A stretch of 64,000 nt of DNA from Annona cherimola (GCA_030490835.1 CM059975.1:13707579-13771578), one strand, 5' to 3'; shown: positions 11,775 through 22,640, numbered from the stretch's first letter. Numbers and translations: made by a program. Notes: generated from the letters alone by a model not told the origin.

Positions 11775-12439
11775 ATGCATTTCGGGATCATTCGATTGGG
11801 TGAAACTGAAATAAAAAGAATTTTTTCCATTTTTAATAGGATCTTTTATTTTTCAATATATAATAAAATTATTTTTTATTTTCAATATTACTTTTATTGT
11901 TCTCAGTATAATTTTTTTATTTTTTACACACATTCCCTCCTCAACCAATTTTCTATTCAAAATACAACCTTGTTCCATCTCATTCGATGAGATGATCATC
12001 CGATTATCAGGAACATAACAACGGATTGGCTGTCCAGCCTGCATGAACGCCAAGACGATGCGTGCTGTCTGCTGTGGTTGATTTCCCATGAAAGAAAAAG
12101 CATTACTGTGCACTTCCTTTTTAATTTTTTTTTCACACAAATACTGTGCACTTTTATTAGTTTATAGTCGAGCACGTCATTAATGGCCTGATTGGGTTGA
12201 GACCGGCTTAACCTTTTTAAGAAAACGGATTGAACCAGTTACTATTTAAATTAAATATATAATATTTTACAATTAAAAAGTACATGAATGATAATAATGC
12301 AAAATAAAAGCAATGAATTGTATGATCTGAAATATTTTATTGAATTTTAGTTGTTCTTTGGTCCCGCTTTTATGAAATTTTTTTCTTTGTAATCTTTTCT
12401 ATTTTTTAAAATTTGATAGTTGATAGAAAATGCATTCCA

Positions 12440-12860
12440 TCCATTATATTTAATATTATTTATATTATCATAAAGTCCTCTTATTTATTTAATATCATTG
12501 TATATGGATCCTATCCATAAATATATAAAATCAACATAATAAAAAAGTTTAATACTAAAATATTAACTTTAAGATAGTATTTTTAACATCTAAATCATCT
12601 AAAATATTATTTTTATATGGATACATGATTCTATAAAGTATTATTATATTATAATGCATGTATAAATGGATATAAGTATTATTCATAATTTATACATAAA
12701 TATATATTTTAAGCAAATGTGACTTAAGGACATACTTGATTTGGATGAAACTTGGCCTTCTAGTTAACAAGTAATGTTAAATATAATAAATAAATAGGAT
12801 TTCCATCAAGAATTAACATTTTAAAATTTAGAAAGGTTACGTGACTCCGCGGAGCCCCCA
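12440..12860 (-). repeat. Old copy of the 350-bp MITE family
   Basis: On the minus strand it matches the family interior (aaaccatttt..., gtttagatgttaaaaat..., ggatcc/atataca) with heavy divergence. Similar old copies lie at about 20040-20330, 23260-23960, 39400-39810 and 42905-43440. Confidence 0.5.
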
Positions 12861-13195
12861 TTTAAATAAAAGAATAATGAATAAATAAGCTTGAGATTAA
12901 AATATTATGGATAAGTTTGGACAAGTAATAAATTAGTTTACAACAACTAGAATTCTTTTTTAAAACGAATCATCGATAAGATTACCATTTGCAAAGCTAA
13001 AATCAATGTAAAAAATCGAAGTATTAGCAATGAAATTTAGCAATAAAGTTGATTATACTTTTCGCAACAAAGCTTAAATTCTCTTTGCTAAAAATGAGTC
13101 CCCAATTCGATGAGACTCGCTGCGGTGTAATAATCCTGCATTTGCAGGTTATAGTCGTTCAATGAGGCCAATGTTATCAAAATCAGATCATGAAG
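12861..13195. other. Intergenic DNA
   Basis: No gene, RNA or clear repeat seen. Confidence 0.5.
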
Positions 13196-13540
13196 AACCT
13201 ACGGGTTAGAGTAGCGCTCTGTGGATGGAAAATAGGGAAAGTAGAAGAAGGTCATAGGTAGAAAGAGAGAGAGAGAGATCATGAAGAACCTACGTGTTAG
13301 AGTAGCGCTCTGTAGATGGAAAATAGGGAAAGTAGAAGAAGGTCATAGGTAGTGAGAGAGAGAGAGATCATGAAGAACCTACGTGTTAGAGTAGCGCTCT
13401 GTAGATGGAAAATAGGGAAAGTAGAAGAAGGTCATAGGTAGAGAGAGAGAGAGATCATGAAGAACCTACGGGTTAGAGTAGCGCTCTGTAGATGGAAAAT
13501 AGGGAAAGTAGAAGAAGGTCATGGGTAGAGAGAGAGAGAA
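13196..13540. repeat. Minisatellite, four units of 81-89 bp
   Basis: Units start at 13196, 13277, 13366 and 13453, each beginning 'gatcatgaagaacctacg' and containing 'agtagcgctctgt', 'gatggaaaatagggaaagta' and 'ggtcat(a/g)ggta', then a GA-run. Length differences between units lie in the (GA)n tail. Units 2-4 share substitutions absent from unit 1, and the last ends in an altered tail. Confidence 0.97.
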
Positions 13541-13854
13541 GAGTTCACACACACGACAGAGGAAGAGACCGATTTCAGGCATATTGCCTCCATGGTTGAC
13601 GCACGGAAGTTGTCAAGCTTAGCACAAATGGGCACCTTAAGAAGCAGTTGGGTTTTTGCTATCAATATTATTGCTTGAGATTTATATGCTTCTATGATAT
13701 GAACCTGCCATGGAAGTAGGCAAGGCTCTTCTATCCGGTACCCATTTCTTACCAAGATAGTTCATTCTCTTGGAAAGGTTACTCTAGAGTCTAGAGAGGG
13801 AACAGACTCCTCTATTGTATATTGTAACAGAAACAAAGTACAAGCAAAACAAAT

Positions 13855-14260
13855 CGAAACCCAATCCAGTGCACCCGGGTGCATTCAACCTCAATGCACC
13901 CGGGTGCACTGCACCTATTTTTTTTATTTTTTTTTGAAAAAATTTTCATGAAGCTGTTAATATAGGTTTATTTAACATATGTATCAATTTTTACTATTTT
14001 TGGAGATTTTTAGATATTTTTTTTAGATTTTTTAAAATCAGTGGCATTTTTCGTAATTTTAAATTACCGAAAATGCCACTGATTTTAAAAAATATAAAAA
14101 TATATCTAAAAGTCTCCAAAAATAGTAAAAATTGATACATATGTTAAATAAATCTAGATTAACCATTGTATAAAAAAATTTAAAAAAAATAAAAAAAAAT
14201 AGGTGCAGTGCACCCGGGTGCATTGAGGCTGAATGCACCCGGGTGCACTGGATTGGTTTC
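13855..14260. mobile_element. Foldback MITE, CACCCGGGTGCA ends, inserted in LTR
   Basis: A near-perfect 406-bp palindrome with ends CGAAACCCAATCCAGTGCAC and the inverse. Two CACCCGGGTGCA blocks stand at each end. The flanking direct repeats AAAACAAAT (13846-13854) and CAAACAAAT (14261-14269) match 8/9. The uninterrupted LTR reads 'caagcaaaacaaaatccccc' at this site, so this is a genuine insertion into a known empty site. Confidence 0.93.
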
Positions 14261-14304
14261 CAAACAAATCTCCCGTACGATACGTCTTTCCCTCCGTTTT
14301 ATAG

Positions 14305-14734
14305 TCGACGCATGATCGCATGATCTTTTCAGACCGGTCGGAAATCCGGTGATTTCCGACCGGTCCAAAAATATATTTTTTTTATTTTTTTTTTGAAAAA
14401 TAATTTTATAAACTTGTTAATCTAGTTATATTTATTTTATAAACCAAGTTTTATCATTTTTGGATATATCTATATATTTATTTTAAATTTTAAAAAACAG
14501 GGGTATTTAAGTCATTTTAAGAATATTTAAAATGACTTAAATACCCCTGTTTTTAAAAATTCAAAATAAATATATAGACATATCCAAAAATGATAAAACT
14601 TGGTTTATAAAATAAATATAACTAGATTAACAAGTTTATAAAATTATTTTTCAAAAAAAAAATAAAAAAAATATATTTTTGGACCGGTCGGAAATCACCG
14701 GATTTCCGACCGGTCTGAAAAGATCGGTCCTCGC
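14305..14734. mobile_element. Foldback MITE, GACCGGTCGGAAATC ends, inserted in LTR
   Basis: A 430-bp palindrome. Both ends carry GATCTTTTCAGACCGGTCGG, followed by an inner inverted copy of the same GACCGGTC motif. The arms contain the common core in a variant form ('tctagttatatttatttta', 'tttggatatat', 'ggggtatttaagtcatttt'). The empty site in the other LTR reads 'gttttatagcccaccc'; TATAG is repeated at both edges (14300-14304, 14735-14739), with the outer bases of a possible 9-bp duplication diverged. The same outer end (GAGGACCG) is found in the element at 41832-42188. Confidence 0.88.
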
Positions 14735-15161
14735 TATAGTCTACCCTATCGTGATATAATGAATCAAAACACACAAGATTTGAAACTAATCGTAACTGCC
14801 TCTTATTTATGCTAACGTGTCTTCTCCTGATGACATGACTGTCATGTCATCCCTAAATCATAACATTCCTGTCGATCTGAAAATCAACCTCTTTCTCGAG
14901 GTTGTGGTTGCCACCGTGATCGCCGGCTCGGCCGTCCCTCCCGGATCCCACAGAAAGCCGGCTTCCACACGAACAAGTTCTCGAGCACCCATGTGGTCGC
15001 CGTGGCTTCCGATTTGCGCCAGGATCTATTTGAGCCCGGTCGCGATTGCTGGGAAGGAGACAAGGAAGTACCTTGCAACTCCATCCCTTCTCCTTGCTTC
15101 CGATGATGTTGCCTATATCGAGCTCTATGCAGGGAACTCGAGGAATGTTCGGACCTACCAT

Positions 15162-15870
15162 TCATGACAAGTTAAGCCTTCCTGGATTCATGCATGATTT
15201 GTTAAGGCTGCCTTGAAGTGTGAGTAATTGACGCCGAGGATGTGAAGGCACAAAGACGTCTAGACGGTCATCAATGATGTCGTCGTTGGCTCCGGTGCCG
15301 TTCAGTGGCACGCTCACCGATTTGCGTAGCAGCGTAGATCGCACGTATGATTTCTCCACCCCATCACTACCCTCATCCGAATTTGTCAACTTCTCCTTTA
15401 TGCTCGCTGGTTTGCTAGCCTGATCAAGATGGGACATTGCGCCTTGATCAAATGGTGCTACAATGGAGTCGGATAGGGCCTTCGTTGGTGATGCATCCTC
15501 CTGATCTGAGATAGTCCTCCCTTCCGCCCTTGTGGAAGAAGTGCTGGCTGATGCATTCTTGCTCGCAGATGTAGCCATCTGTTGTTGTTCTTGGTCACAA
15601 GCAACAACAAAGCCTAGGCTATCTTTGCTATCATCAAGATTTGAGATGAATTGATCCTCAAACCATAATTTGTGATTTTTGCGGAATTGTTTCTAGTTAG
15701 ATGCCCATCGTTTTGCCTTGGCCCCAAAATACCAAATGAACGCATACCCATCAAGATGATAGGATGCTAATCGCACTTTATCTTCCTCCTTAATGTCATT
15801 CACGTAAAAATATATTTTCATCATCAATAGCCAAGAACTTGGATCCCCGGAAGAGAAGTTTCGTAGCTCC
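15162..15870 (-). pseudogene. Retrotransposon gag remnant
   Basis: From about 15870 downward the minus strand reads a gypsy-type gag segment: NFSSGDPSSWLLMMKIYFYV, then DIKEEDKVRLASYHLDGYAF, then IWYFGAKAKRWASN, which matches the F-x-G-x-DP-x-x-W...YF...KV-x-x-AS-x-HL-x-G-x-A-x-x-W pattern of plant gag. A TAG at 15693-15695 interrupts it, probably from a Trp codon. The frame then stays open through a Ser/Lys-rich stretch to 15162. No zinc knuckle was seen. Confidence 0.8.
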
Positions 15871-16140
15871 AGCCTATTGTAAGAGGATGTCGTCTACTTC
15901 TTGGCATGCTTGGATTCAGGAAAGGAGTGGATACCCGCGTGAAGCGCTGGATCTTGGTAGGAGCGGCTCCCAGCCTTGCTGCCTACAACCTCATCCTACC
16001 TCCCACGATCTTCCGCTCTCCTCATTTTCTCCACCCTTCGCCGGTATTGGTGGAGGTAACGAGTCTCCCCTCTCGACCTATGCTCCCCTTGCTCACGATG
16101 CAAGTCTCGATGGTAGCTTTGAAGTTGGCGATGTAATGAA

Positions 16141-16159
16141 CCTGAGAGTTCTGATACCA
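16141..16159 (-). other. Primer-binding site (initiator Met tRNA type)
   Basis: On the minus strand TGGTATCAGAACTCTCAGG begins one base after the LTR end. The canonical plant site begins TGGTATCAGAGC, so the first ten bases agree and one mismatch follows. Confidence 0.88.
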
Positions 16160-16160
16160 T

Positions 16161-16473
16161 TGATACGAACCTGCCGTGGAAGTAGGCAAGGCTCTTTTAT
16201 CCGGTACCCATTTCTTACCAAGATAGCTCATTCTCTTGGAAAGGTTCCTCTAAGGAGGGAACGGACTCCTCTATTCTATTGCAATAGAAACAAGGTACAA
16301 GCAAAACAAAATCCCCCATACAATACATCTTTCCCCCTGTTTTATAGCCCACCCTATCCTGATACAATAAATCAAGACACACAAGATTTGAAACTAATCG
16401 TAACTGCCTCTTATTTATGCGAACGTGTCTTCTCCTGATGACATGACTGCCATGTCATCCCTAGATCATAACA
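16161..16473 (-). repeat. 5' LTR of the retrotransposon (313 bp)
   Basis: Uninterrupted LTR with TG...CA termini on the minus strand, colinear with the three pieces of the left LTR. It provides the ancestral empty sites for the two MITE insertions. Confidence 0.92.
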
Positions 16474-16478
16474 TTCTA

Positions 16479-17264
16479 CTCCATAATCAGATTTTTCTTG
16501 GTTAAATGGAGAGTTTTTGTTCCAAGTCTCGTGATTGTCATCTCAATCAAACAAATCCAATCCAATCAAGAGTCTCGGTCAAATGAATCCTGCTTTGCAA
16601 TCCTTATTTGTTTGGATTCTTTCCTTGTTAAACTCCAGATTCTTAGATCTGTTCTAGTCACCTTCACTCATGTCTTTTTTTTCTCATGCACATTACTTTG
16701 GAGACCTTTGCACCAATCAACATCAAAATATATATAACTGCCATTGATAGTTCTGTTGTAGCATACGATATATAATATCTTTCAATAGTGTACATCCCAT
16801 TAATGATTTTTTATATGCAATGAGCGTGAGATTTGTATGATAAATTATAATTTACATTTACAAAAATAATTAATTAAATTCTGCTTTTTTCATCAAAAAA
16901 AAAAATTTTAATTCTGCTTTTGCTTTGCAAGTAAGTAAATCACTTTCTAACTTCTAAAAATCTTGCTTATAATAATTCTACTTATAGCATTATTTCTAGA
17001 TTTAAAATTTAAAATTTTTTCTTATTATTTTATCATATATATTATATAAATTGTCAATGCGCTGATTCAATCAGGCTTATAAAAACCGTTAAAACGGTTA
17101 GATTGGAACCCCTCGCTTGACCGGTTCGTTAACCGGATGGGTTTTAAGTCTTTTGACAACACCCGATGAGACATGATTTCTAAATGCTGCTGGATCGGGA
17201 TAACGGTAAAAATGGGCTGCCCCTATGATATGACCGAAATGCAAAACCAAAAGAACACGTCATA
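16479..17264. other. Intergenic DNA
   Basis: No gene or clear element is seen. Around 17080-17160 there is a fragment rich in 'accggtt/aaccgg' like the ends of the hAT-type element at 36844-37902. Confidence 0.5.
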
Positions 17265-17273
17265 GTGGAATGA

Positions 17274-17565
17274 GGACCCTAGTTCAATGCACCCGGGTGT
17301 ACTTCATCCTTTTATTTTATTTTTTTGAAACTTTTTTTTATGAAAATGTTAATCTAAGTGTATTTAACATGTATACAAATTTTTACCATTTTTGGAGATT
17401 TTTTTGAATTTTTTAAAACCGGTGAAAAATTCGAAAAAAATATCTAAAAATCTCCAAAAATGATAAAAATTTATACACATGTTAAATACACTTAGATTAA
17501 CAATCGTGTAAAAAAATTCAAAAAAGAAAGGGTGAAGTACACCCGGGTGCACTGAACCAGGGTCC
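17274..17565. mobile_element. Foldback MITE, CACCCGGGTG ends
   Basis: Ends are GGACCCTAGTTCAATGCACC and the inverse with GGACCCTGGTTCAGTGCACC. The arms carry the common core ('gttaatctaagtgtattta', 'taccatttttggagatttt'). The centre is shortened compared with 13855-14260. Flanks GTGGAATGA and ATGGAATCA match 7/9. Confidence 0.85.
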
Positions 17566-17632
17566 ATGGAATCAGCGGTGTTTCCGACTCGCACGTGACC
17601 ATCGCACCTCTTCCTCCCCTATAGGGGTGTTA

Positions 17633-18890
17633 ATTGTCATGGTCAACCCGTCAACCCGCTCGTCCAACCCGTTTATAAATGAGTTTGGGTTGGGATTTTT
17701 GAATAAATGGGTTATGATCCGTCAACACGTTCAACCATTTAATTAAATAAACGGATTAGGGTTGAGGCTTCGCAACCCGTCAATCCATCCAACCCATTTA
17801 TATAACTTGTCCAACCCGTATAACCCATTTAGATATAATATATATATATATATGTAAAACTTGAAATTTTTTCGGCCCTACGCCCCTACCCTTCCCCCTC
17901 CCTTTTCCCGCCCAACCCTGTTAATGCTGGGTCTCATTTTCCAACACGCGCCCCCAAAGTCACAGACTATCATTACTAGACAGGCGCAAATCCAGTCTAG
18001 CTTCTGTCTGCCATCATCAGAGGTCATGGTCATTCGAAGTGGGCCCACTAAATGAGAAACCCACTTATTAATTAAAAACTGACCACCTCCACAGATAACT
18101 ACATGGAAATGACAAGTATCCATTTAGGTAGACTTGGACGAGCATCGCTAGTCGGTGACTCGGTGGTCATTGCACCGCTCACCAAATGCTTTGCTGAACA
18201 GATAACATTGCACTACTGAGCTGGACGATTATCGAACTGCTCCGGGCGTCGAGACTCAAGACCAAAGTCCCGCGTTTCGGATCCACCCAAGCTTTCTCTT
18301 ACGGAGCAGCATGAGGCACAACCTTAAATTTGCTCTCTCAAAATCCCAATTTCCTATTTCCTGCATAGCCACTGCTCATTCCCGCTCCGCCGCTCCCCTT
18401 TCATGCCCTAGCCTCACCGCCGGTAAGTCATCTTCTTCCTCTCATAAGCTCTCATCGTCGTCGTCACCGTCACACGACTTTCGTGTCACCAGTCGTTCCC
18501 GCACAAGCACACAAGCAGCTTATTCCCTCCCTCCAAGTGCAGCACAGCACAAGCGCAAGAGCTCACGGGCGCACGAGCAGCACAACACAGGCACAGTTCT
18601 AATCTTCTCCAAGTGCTTTTCTTAGATGACTTGAGATTGGAGCTCATATTTTCAAGCCAAAATAGTTTAAATTCAGGTATGTTAACTTTGAGTTATTTAA
18701 TTTTACAGACTTTATTGAAAATTTTAGCATTAAAATTAGTAATAAACACAACCCGTTAACCCATTTATTAAATGGGTTAGGGTCGAAGTTTTTTAAACGA
18801 GTTAATAAATGGATTAGGGTTGAGATATATTAAATGAGTTAGGATTAAGATTAGGCTCCAACCTATTCAACCTGATCCGTTAACACTCCT
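17633..18890. mobile_element. hAT-like non-autonomous element
   Basis: Terminal inverted motif AGGGGTGTTAA ... TTAACACTCCT. Sub-terminal regions at both ends hold many copies of 'caacccgt' and 'aaatgggtta' in inverted orientation, as in plant hAT-type non-autonomous elements. The middle (about 17880-18640) is different, richer in C and G, and includes a 104-codon plus-strand frame (18311-18625) with a Ser-rich product and no recognised motif. No clean 8-bp target duplication was found, so the borders are approximate. Confidence 0.55.
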
Positions 18891-19719
18891 GTTCTTTCTT
18901 TCTTCCCCTTCTTCCTCGTTGTTTTCTTCCTGCGAACTAAGAAGGTCTGTAGAAGTTTAAAAGAGAATTTCAAACATTTAGAGATCCCGTATGAACACGT
19001 AGGACATTGTGACATTTAAAAGCCTGTGCGCGTGACGTTCGAAGATAGATAAGAGAGGAGGAGGTCGCGATTGTCATTGTAAGTGATGCTGGTGGTGTCT
19101 TTGGAACAAAATGAAGACATTGTGACATGGGAATCGGTTTGGGCATTTGAATCGAGCATGGAAGGAAAGAGTAGAATCTGAATGAATTTTGGGAAGAGAA
19201 AAGCCATAGCTAGTTTGATGGATGATTTTGTGCATTCCACCTAAAAATTCTTGTTCATTAATTTATATTCTTGGGTTCTCTTGGCCTGTCATGAATGAAT
19301 TCTTAGGCCAACTTGTGGCTTTTAATATCCTCAACATGGCTCGGTTTTAAACTTAAATATTTTGGATTAGTGGCTTGATTTTTGCGCCTATTGTTAAATC
19401 CTGTCAAAGTCAAACCCATGGCTAACACCATTTAGTTGAGGACATGAATAACTCTTATCCAGCATATCCAGATACACTGGATTGGCCTGCGGTTCCTGTG
19501 AAACACGGGTCTGTCCCAATCCAAAAAGTAGGTGGACTAATTGGACATCAAAATCAAATATTTATAACATTTGACAAGTACCCAACTCAAGCTCCTTGTT
19601 ATAAGTTTGCGCCACCAGAATCCCAGGAGGCGTCTTAAGCTCCGTTTCCGTAGCCTCGTTAGCTGTGCTTGCGGGTTTGCGTGGAACCAAACATGATAAA
19701 TTGTATTATCCGTGCAAAA

Positions 19720-19990
19720 TGCATTTCAGACTAGTCCAAAATTTTCTTTTTTTTTATTTTTTTCAAAATTTGTTTGCAAAAAAGTTAGTCTAATTATGTT
19801 TAATCTATGGACCAATTTTGAAAATGTATATATATTTATTTTGAATTTTTAAACATAGAGATATTTTGGTCATGTTTCAACAATTTAAAATGACTAAAAT
19901 GCCCCTATATTTAAAAATCCAAAATAAATATATACACATATTCAAAATTGGTAAAAATTGATTTAAAGGTTAAAAATAACAAAAATATTT
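19720..19990. repeat. Foldback MITE, partly eroded
   Basis: The left arm starts 'atttcagactagtccaaaat', like the inverted right end of 49329-49612. The core 'tctaattatgtttaatctat' and centre 'ttttggtcat...aatgactaaaatgcccc' are present. The right terminus is missing or diverged. Confidence 0.6.
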
Positions 19991-20039
19991 CATCAAAATC
20001 TTGGGTGAGCCATACCTGCTCAAAATATATATATAATTG

Positions 20040-20339
20040 TTATGATTTATGAAAAACACTTAAATCCATTCGGTGATGGATTAAAATGTTGTAATAATTT
20101 GTAGAAGTATTCATCACATAGGACGAATGCTTTTTTTAATTAAACGTTTTAGATATTCAGTAAAAATTTTAAAATAGATATATAAATTAAATAATTTTAC
20201 CGCGTTGACTTATTTCACACTTATTTAGTTGTGGCCATTCACATTATTAATTTGATAAAACTTAGTTTTCTAATTAAACAAGTAAATCTAAATATAGTAG
20301 ATGTAGTGAACGTGAATGTGATGTAATTGGGCAAATCAC
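20040..20339. repeat. Old copy of the 350-bp MITE family
   Basis: Weak but recurring matches to the family interior ('acacttaaatccattc', 'ttaaaatgttgtaataattt', 'attaaataattttaccgcgttgactt'). Confidence 0.4.
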
Positions 20340-21152
20340 TTGTTCCTGAGGTGTGCAATGACCGATGAGATTTGTAAGAAAGCTGCAATGATGGTTTACC
20401 AGGAGGTAACAGTCGGGGAGATGTTGGAAACCTTAGTGCAGGAAAATAGGTCCGAGGACTTTATTTTTTTCATTTTGAGTTGCTGGAGGGTATGGTATTT
20501 ACGGAACAAGTTTAGAGAGAAGGGACTTCAACCAAAATTCACGGACACATTGGCCTAGTATACGGAGTTCCTTAACCAGCATAAGAGTGCTAATATGTTC
20601 GTTCAAACGGGTCTTTTGGACAGACCTCTTGTGCCCCGTTGGTCCAAGCCGCCGGCGGGGTTTGTCAAGATAAATGTCGACGCTCGCAGTCATGGGGATT
20701 TGGCTGTTTTCGAATGTGCAGCTGTTATTAGAAACTCCCAGGGTGTCTTTGTTGCAGCAAAAGGGTGGAGACAAGTGGGTGCGATGGAACCGTTATTTAT
20801 GGAGGCTACGGCTCTTTTGTTAGGGCTGAGATGGGCGCTTCAGATTAATGCTAGACGAGCACAAATTGAAACAGATTCACTCATATTATGCAACTATCTG
20901 TCCAATAATGAACCTGTTACCTCCCGGGTGAGCTTTATTAGGAATATACTCAATGTCGTTGATTCTTTTTCGGTCCATCATGTTCTTCGGCAAGGAAATA
21001 CAGTTGCTCATTCCTTAACCGAATTGATTTTAGTATTTTCTGTGAACCACCAGTGTTGGTGGGGCAACCCCCCTCCCCCCCCCCCCCCCCCCCAAGCTAT
21101 TCGTGGGAAAATCTGTACAGACAATTTTTTGGCAATGAGATACATGGATTGA
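20340..21152 (+). pseudogene. LINE-type RNase H domain fragment
   Basis: One frame, interrupted by a TAG at 20556-20558, reads the C-terminal part of a plant non-LTR retrotransposon polyprotein: a W-rich linker (SCWRVWYLRNKFREKG), then RWSKPPAGFVKINVDARSHG, the RNase H strand AAVIRNSQG, the acidic residue in FMEATALLLGLRWAL, IETDSLILCNYL, and VLRQGNTVAHSLTE near the end. Three acidic catalytic positions (NVDA, MEAT, ETDS) remain. No reverse transcriptase or endonuclease was found upstream, and a 19-base C run (21075-21093) lies in the frame. It is a 5'-truncated dead copy or a captured fragment. Confidence 0.85.
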
Positions 21153-21311
21153 TCTAACCCTAATTCCAGGTGTTATCTTGATGGCAAACTGAGTTGGGCT
21201 CTATTAATGTAAAGATCCCTGGCTTACCTTGAAAACTTACTTTTATATTCTCTAAAACATAAATTGTTTAAGTCTCAATTTTAATTCAATACCTTGGTAA
21301 TATATATATAT

Positions 21312-21728
21312 GGGAGCTGTTCCGGTGCAGCGTCACTGCACCGGAACAGCCGTGTAGTGGCCCCAAAACGGGGCCCACATAATCATGAAATCATGATCTA
21401 CTCCACCCATTGTATTTAGAATAATGTATTCTATTACCATACCAATTTTCATCCCAATCAGATACTTTAAAGTTGTTATTTACATTAAACTATTTTATTA
21501 CGTTGGATTTGTACCATTTTCAGATAGGGCCCATATACATAATAAAATAGTTTAATGTAAATAACAACTTTAAAGTATCTGATTGGGATGAAAATTGGTA
21601 TGGTTATAGAATACATTATTCTAAATACAATGGGTGGAGTAGATCATGATTTCATGATCATGTGGACCCCATTTTGGGGCCACTGCACGGCTGTTCCGGT
21701 GCAGTGACGTTGCACCGGAACAGCTCCC
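21312..21728. mobile_element. Long hairpin repeat with GCTGTTCCGGTGCAG ends
   Basis: A near-perfect 417-bp inverted repeat: GGGAGCTGTTCCGGTGCAGC at the left and its complement at the right. The arms of about 200 bp include 'catgaaatcatgatctac' and 'ccaattttcatcccaatcag', with a small centre near 21520-21540 ('gatagggcccatatac'). Each end also has an inner GCTGTTCCGGTGCAG palindrome. Flanked by TATATA on both sides. Confidence 0.92.
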
Positions 21729-21737
21729 TATATATAT

Positions 21738-22097
21738 GGGATTTATTCCAGTGCATGCGACTACACCGTGTAGTCCATGCACTGTGGGCCCCACCGATCA
21801 TAAATGGAAAATCCACCTTACCCATTGTATTTAGAATTGTTCACTTTAACAGCATACCAATTTTCATCCAAATCCAACATGTATATAGTCCCCATCTTAA
21901 AATGGTGCAAAATCAACGTAATAAAATAGTTTAATGTAAATATCAAGTTTAAAGTGGTTTTTTCAACATCTAAACCGTCTAAAGTATGATTTATATATGG
22001 ATAAATAAGTATATAAAATTTCATTACAATCTAACATGTGTGGGGTCCATTTTACAGCGGACTGCACCGTAATTACGACGGCACACGATCGGGTCTC
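21738..22097 (-). mobile_element. TA-flanked 350-bp MITE, copy 2
   Basis: Minus-strand copy of the family at 7006-7349. Begins GGGATTTATTCCAGTGCATG on the plus strand and ends ...GATCGGGTCTC. TATATA lies on both sides, shared at the left with the hairpin repeat. Confidence 0.85.
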
Positions 22098-22243
22098 TAT
22101 ATATATATATATATATATATCCTACTTTATCTATAGAAATCCAAAACAAGTCAGGTGTGAGGCGTCTCCACGTTAATGAAGCCAATTAAGGGTACCATCC
22201 ACTGGAAGACGCTCGGGGTCACATCTATTCGGCTCTCTTTGAG

Positions 22244-22640
22244 GAGGAGTGATTCTATTAGCCCGGGCTAAGTAAACGGCCCACTTAGCCCACTTCAAAA
22301 AACCTATTTACAATAATTTTTTTTAACTTTTTTTTTCATGTACTTGTTTATCTAAGTGTATTTAACATATAGACCAAGTTTTACCATTTTTGAATATGTT
22401 TATCTATTTTTTTGAGATTTTCAAACATCTATGTGTATATATGCATTTAAAATACCCTTATTTTCAAAAATCTAAAAAAAATATATGCACATTTCCAAAA
22501 ATGGTAAAACTTGGTCTATATGTTAAATACACTTAGATAAACAAGTGTATGAAGAAAAAACAAAAAAAAATTATTTTAAATAGGTTTTTTGAGGTGGGCT
22601 AAGTGGGCCATTTACTTAGCCCGGGCTAATAGAATCACTC
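22244..22640. mobile_element. Foldback MITE, TTAGCCCGGGCTAA ends
   Basis: Inverted termini of about 70 bp: GAGTGATTCTATTAGCCCGG... on each side, followed by 'cacttagcccac'. The arms have the common core ('tatctaagtgtatttaacat', 'ttttaccatttttgaata'). Perfect 9-bp direct repeats CTCTTTGAG flank it (22235-22243 and 22641-22649). The left end has three extra bases (GAG), so the border is ambiguous by 3 bp. Confidence 0.9.

Larger units (their letters stand above)
13695..14865 (-). repeat. 3' LTR of the retrotransposon, interrupted by two MITEs
   Basis: LTR sequence occurs in three pieces, 13695-13854, 14261-14304 and 14735-14865, which together match the other LTR with scattered substitutions. 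Between them sit foldback MITEs 13855-14260 and 14305-14734. The left piece also has a small extra 'agagtct' not present in the other LTR. Confidence 0.92.
13695..16473 (-). mobile_element. Deleted Ty3/gypsy-type LTR retrotransposon
   Basis: Read on the minus strand, the 5' LTR is 16161-16473 and the 3' LTR is 13695-14865. LTRs start TGTTATGATCTAGGG and end ...CGTATCA. A perfect 5-bp target duplication, TTCTA, flanks the element (13690-13694 and 16474-16478). One base after the 5' LTR comes TGGTATCAGAACTCTC, a primer-binding site of the initiator-Met tRNA type. The inside is only about 1.3 kb and holds a broken gag; protease, reverse transcriptase and RNase H are absent, so the element is non-autonomous through internal deletion. 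Two foldback MITEs enlarge the 3' LTR from about 313 to 1171 bp. Gypsy assignment rests on the gag motif. Confidence 0.93.

Noticed and set aside
13196..13540. CRISPR-like regular repeats
   Set aside because: The repeats are tandem with no spacers, of 81-89 bp, in a plant nuclear genome; it is a minisatellite.
14853..15165. Three overlapping 93-116 codon frames read as genes
   Set aside because: They lie inside the retrotransposon interior. At most one reflects a decayed polyprotein tail; none is an independent gene.
19444..19638. 64-codon plus-strand frame of mixed composition (MNNSYPAYPDTLDW...)
   Set aside because: Looks protein-like but nothing recognisable, with no upstream or downstream coding support; left unannotated.
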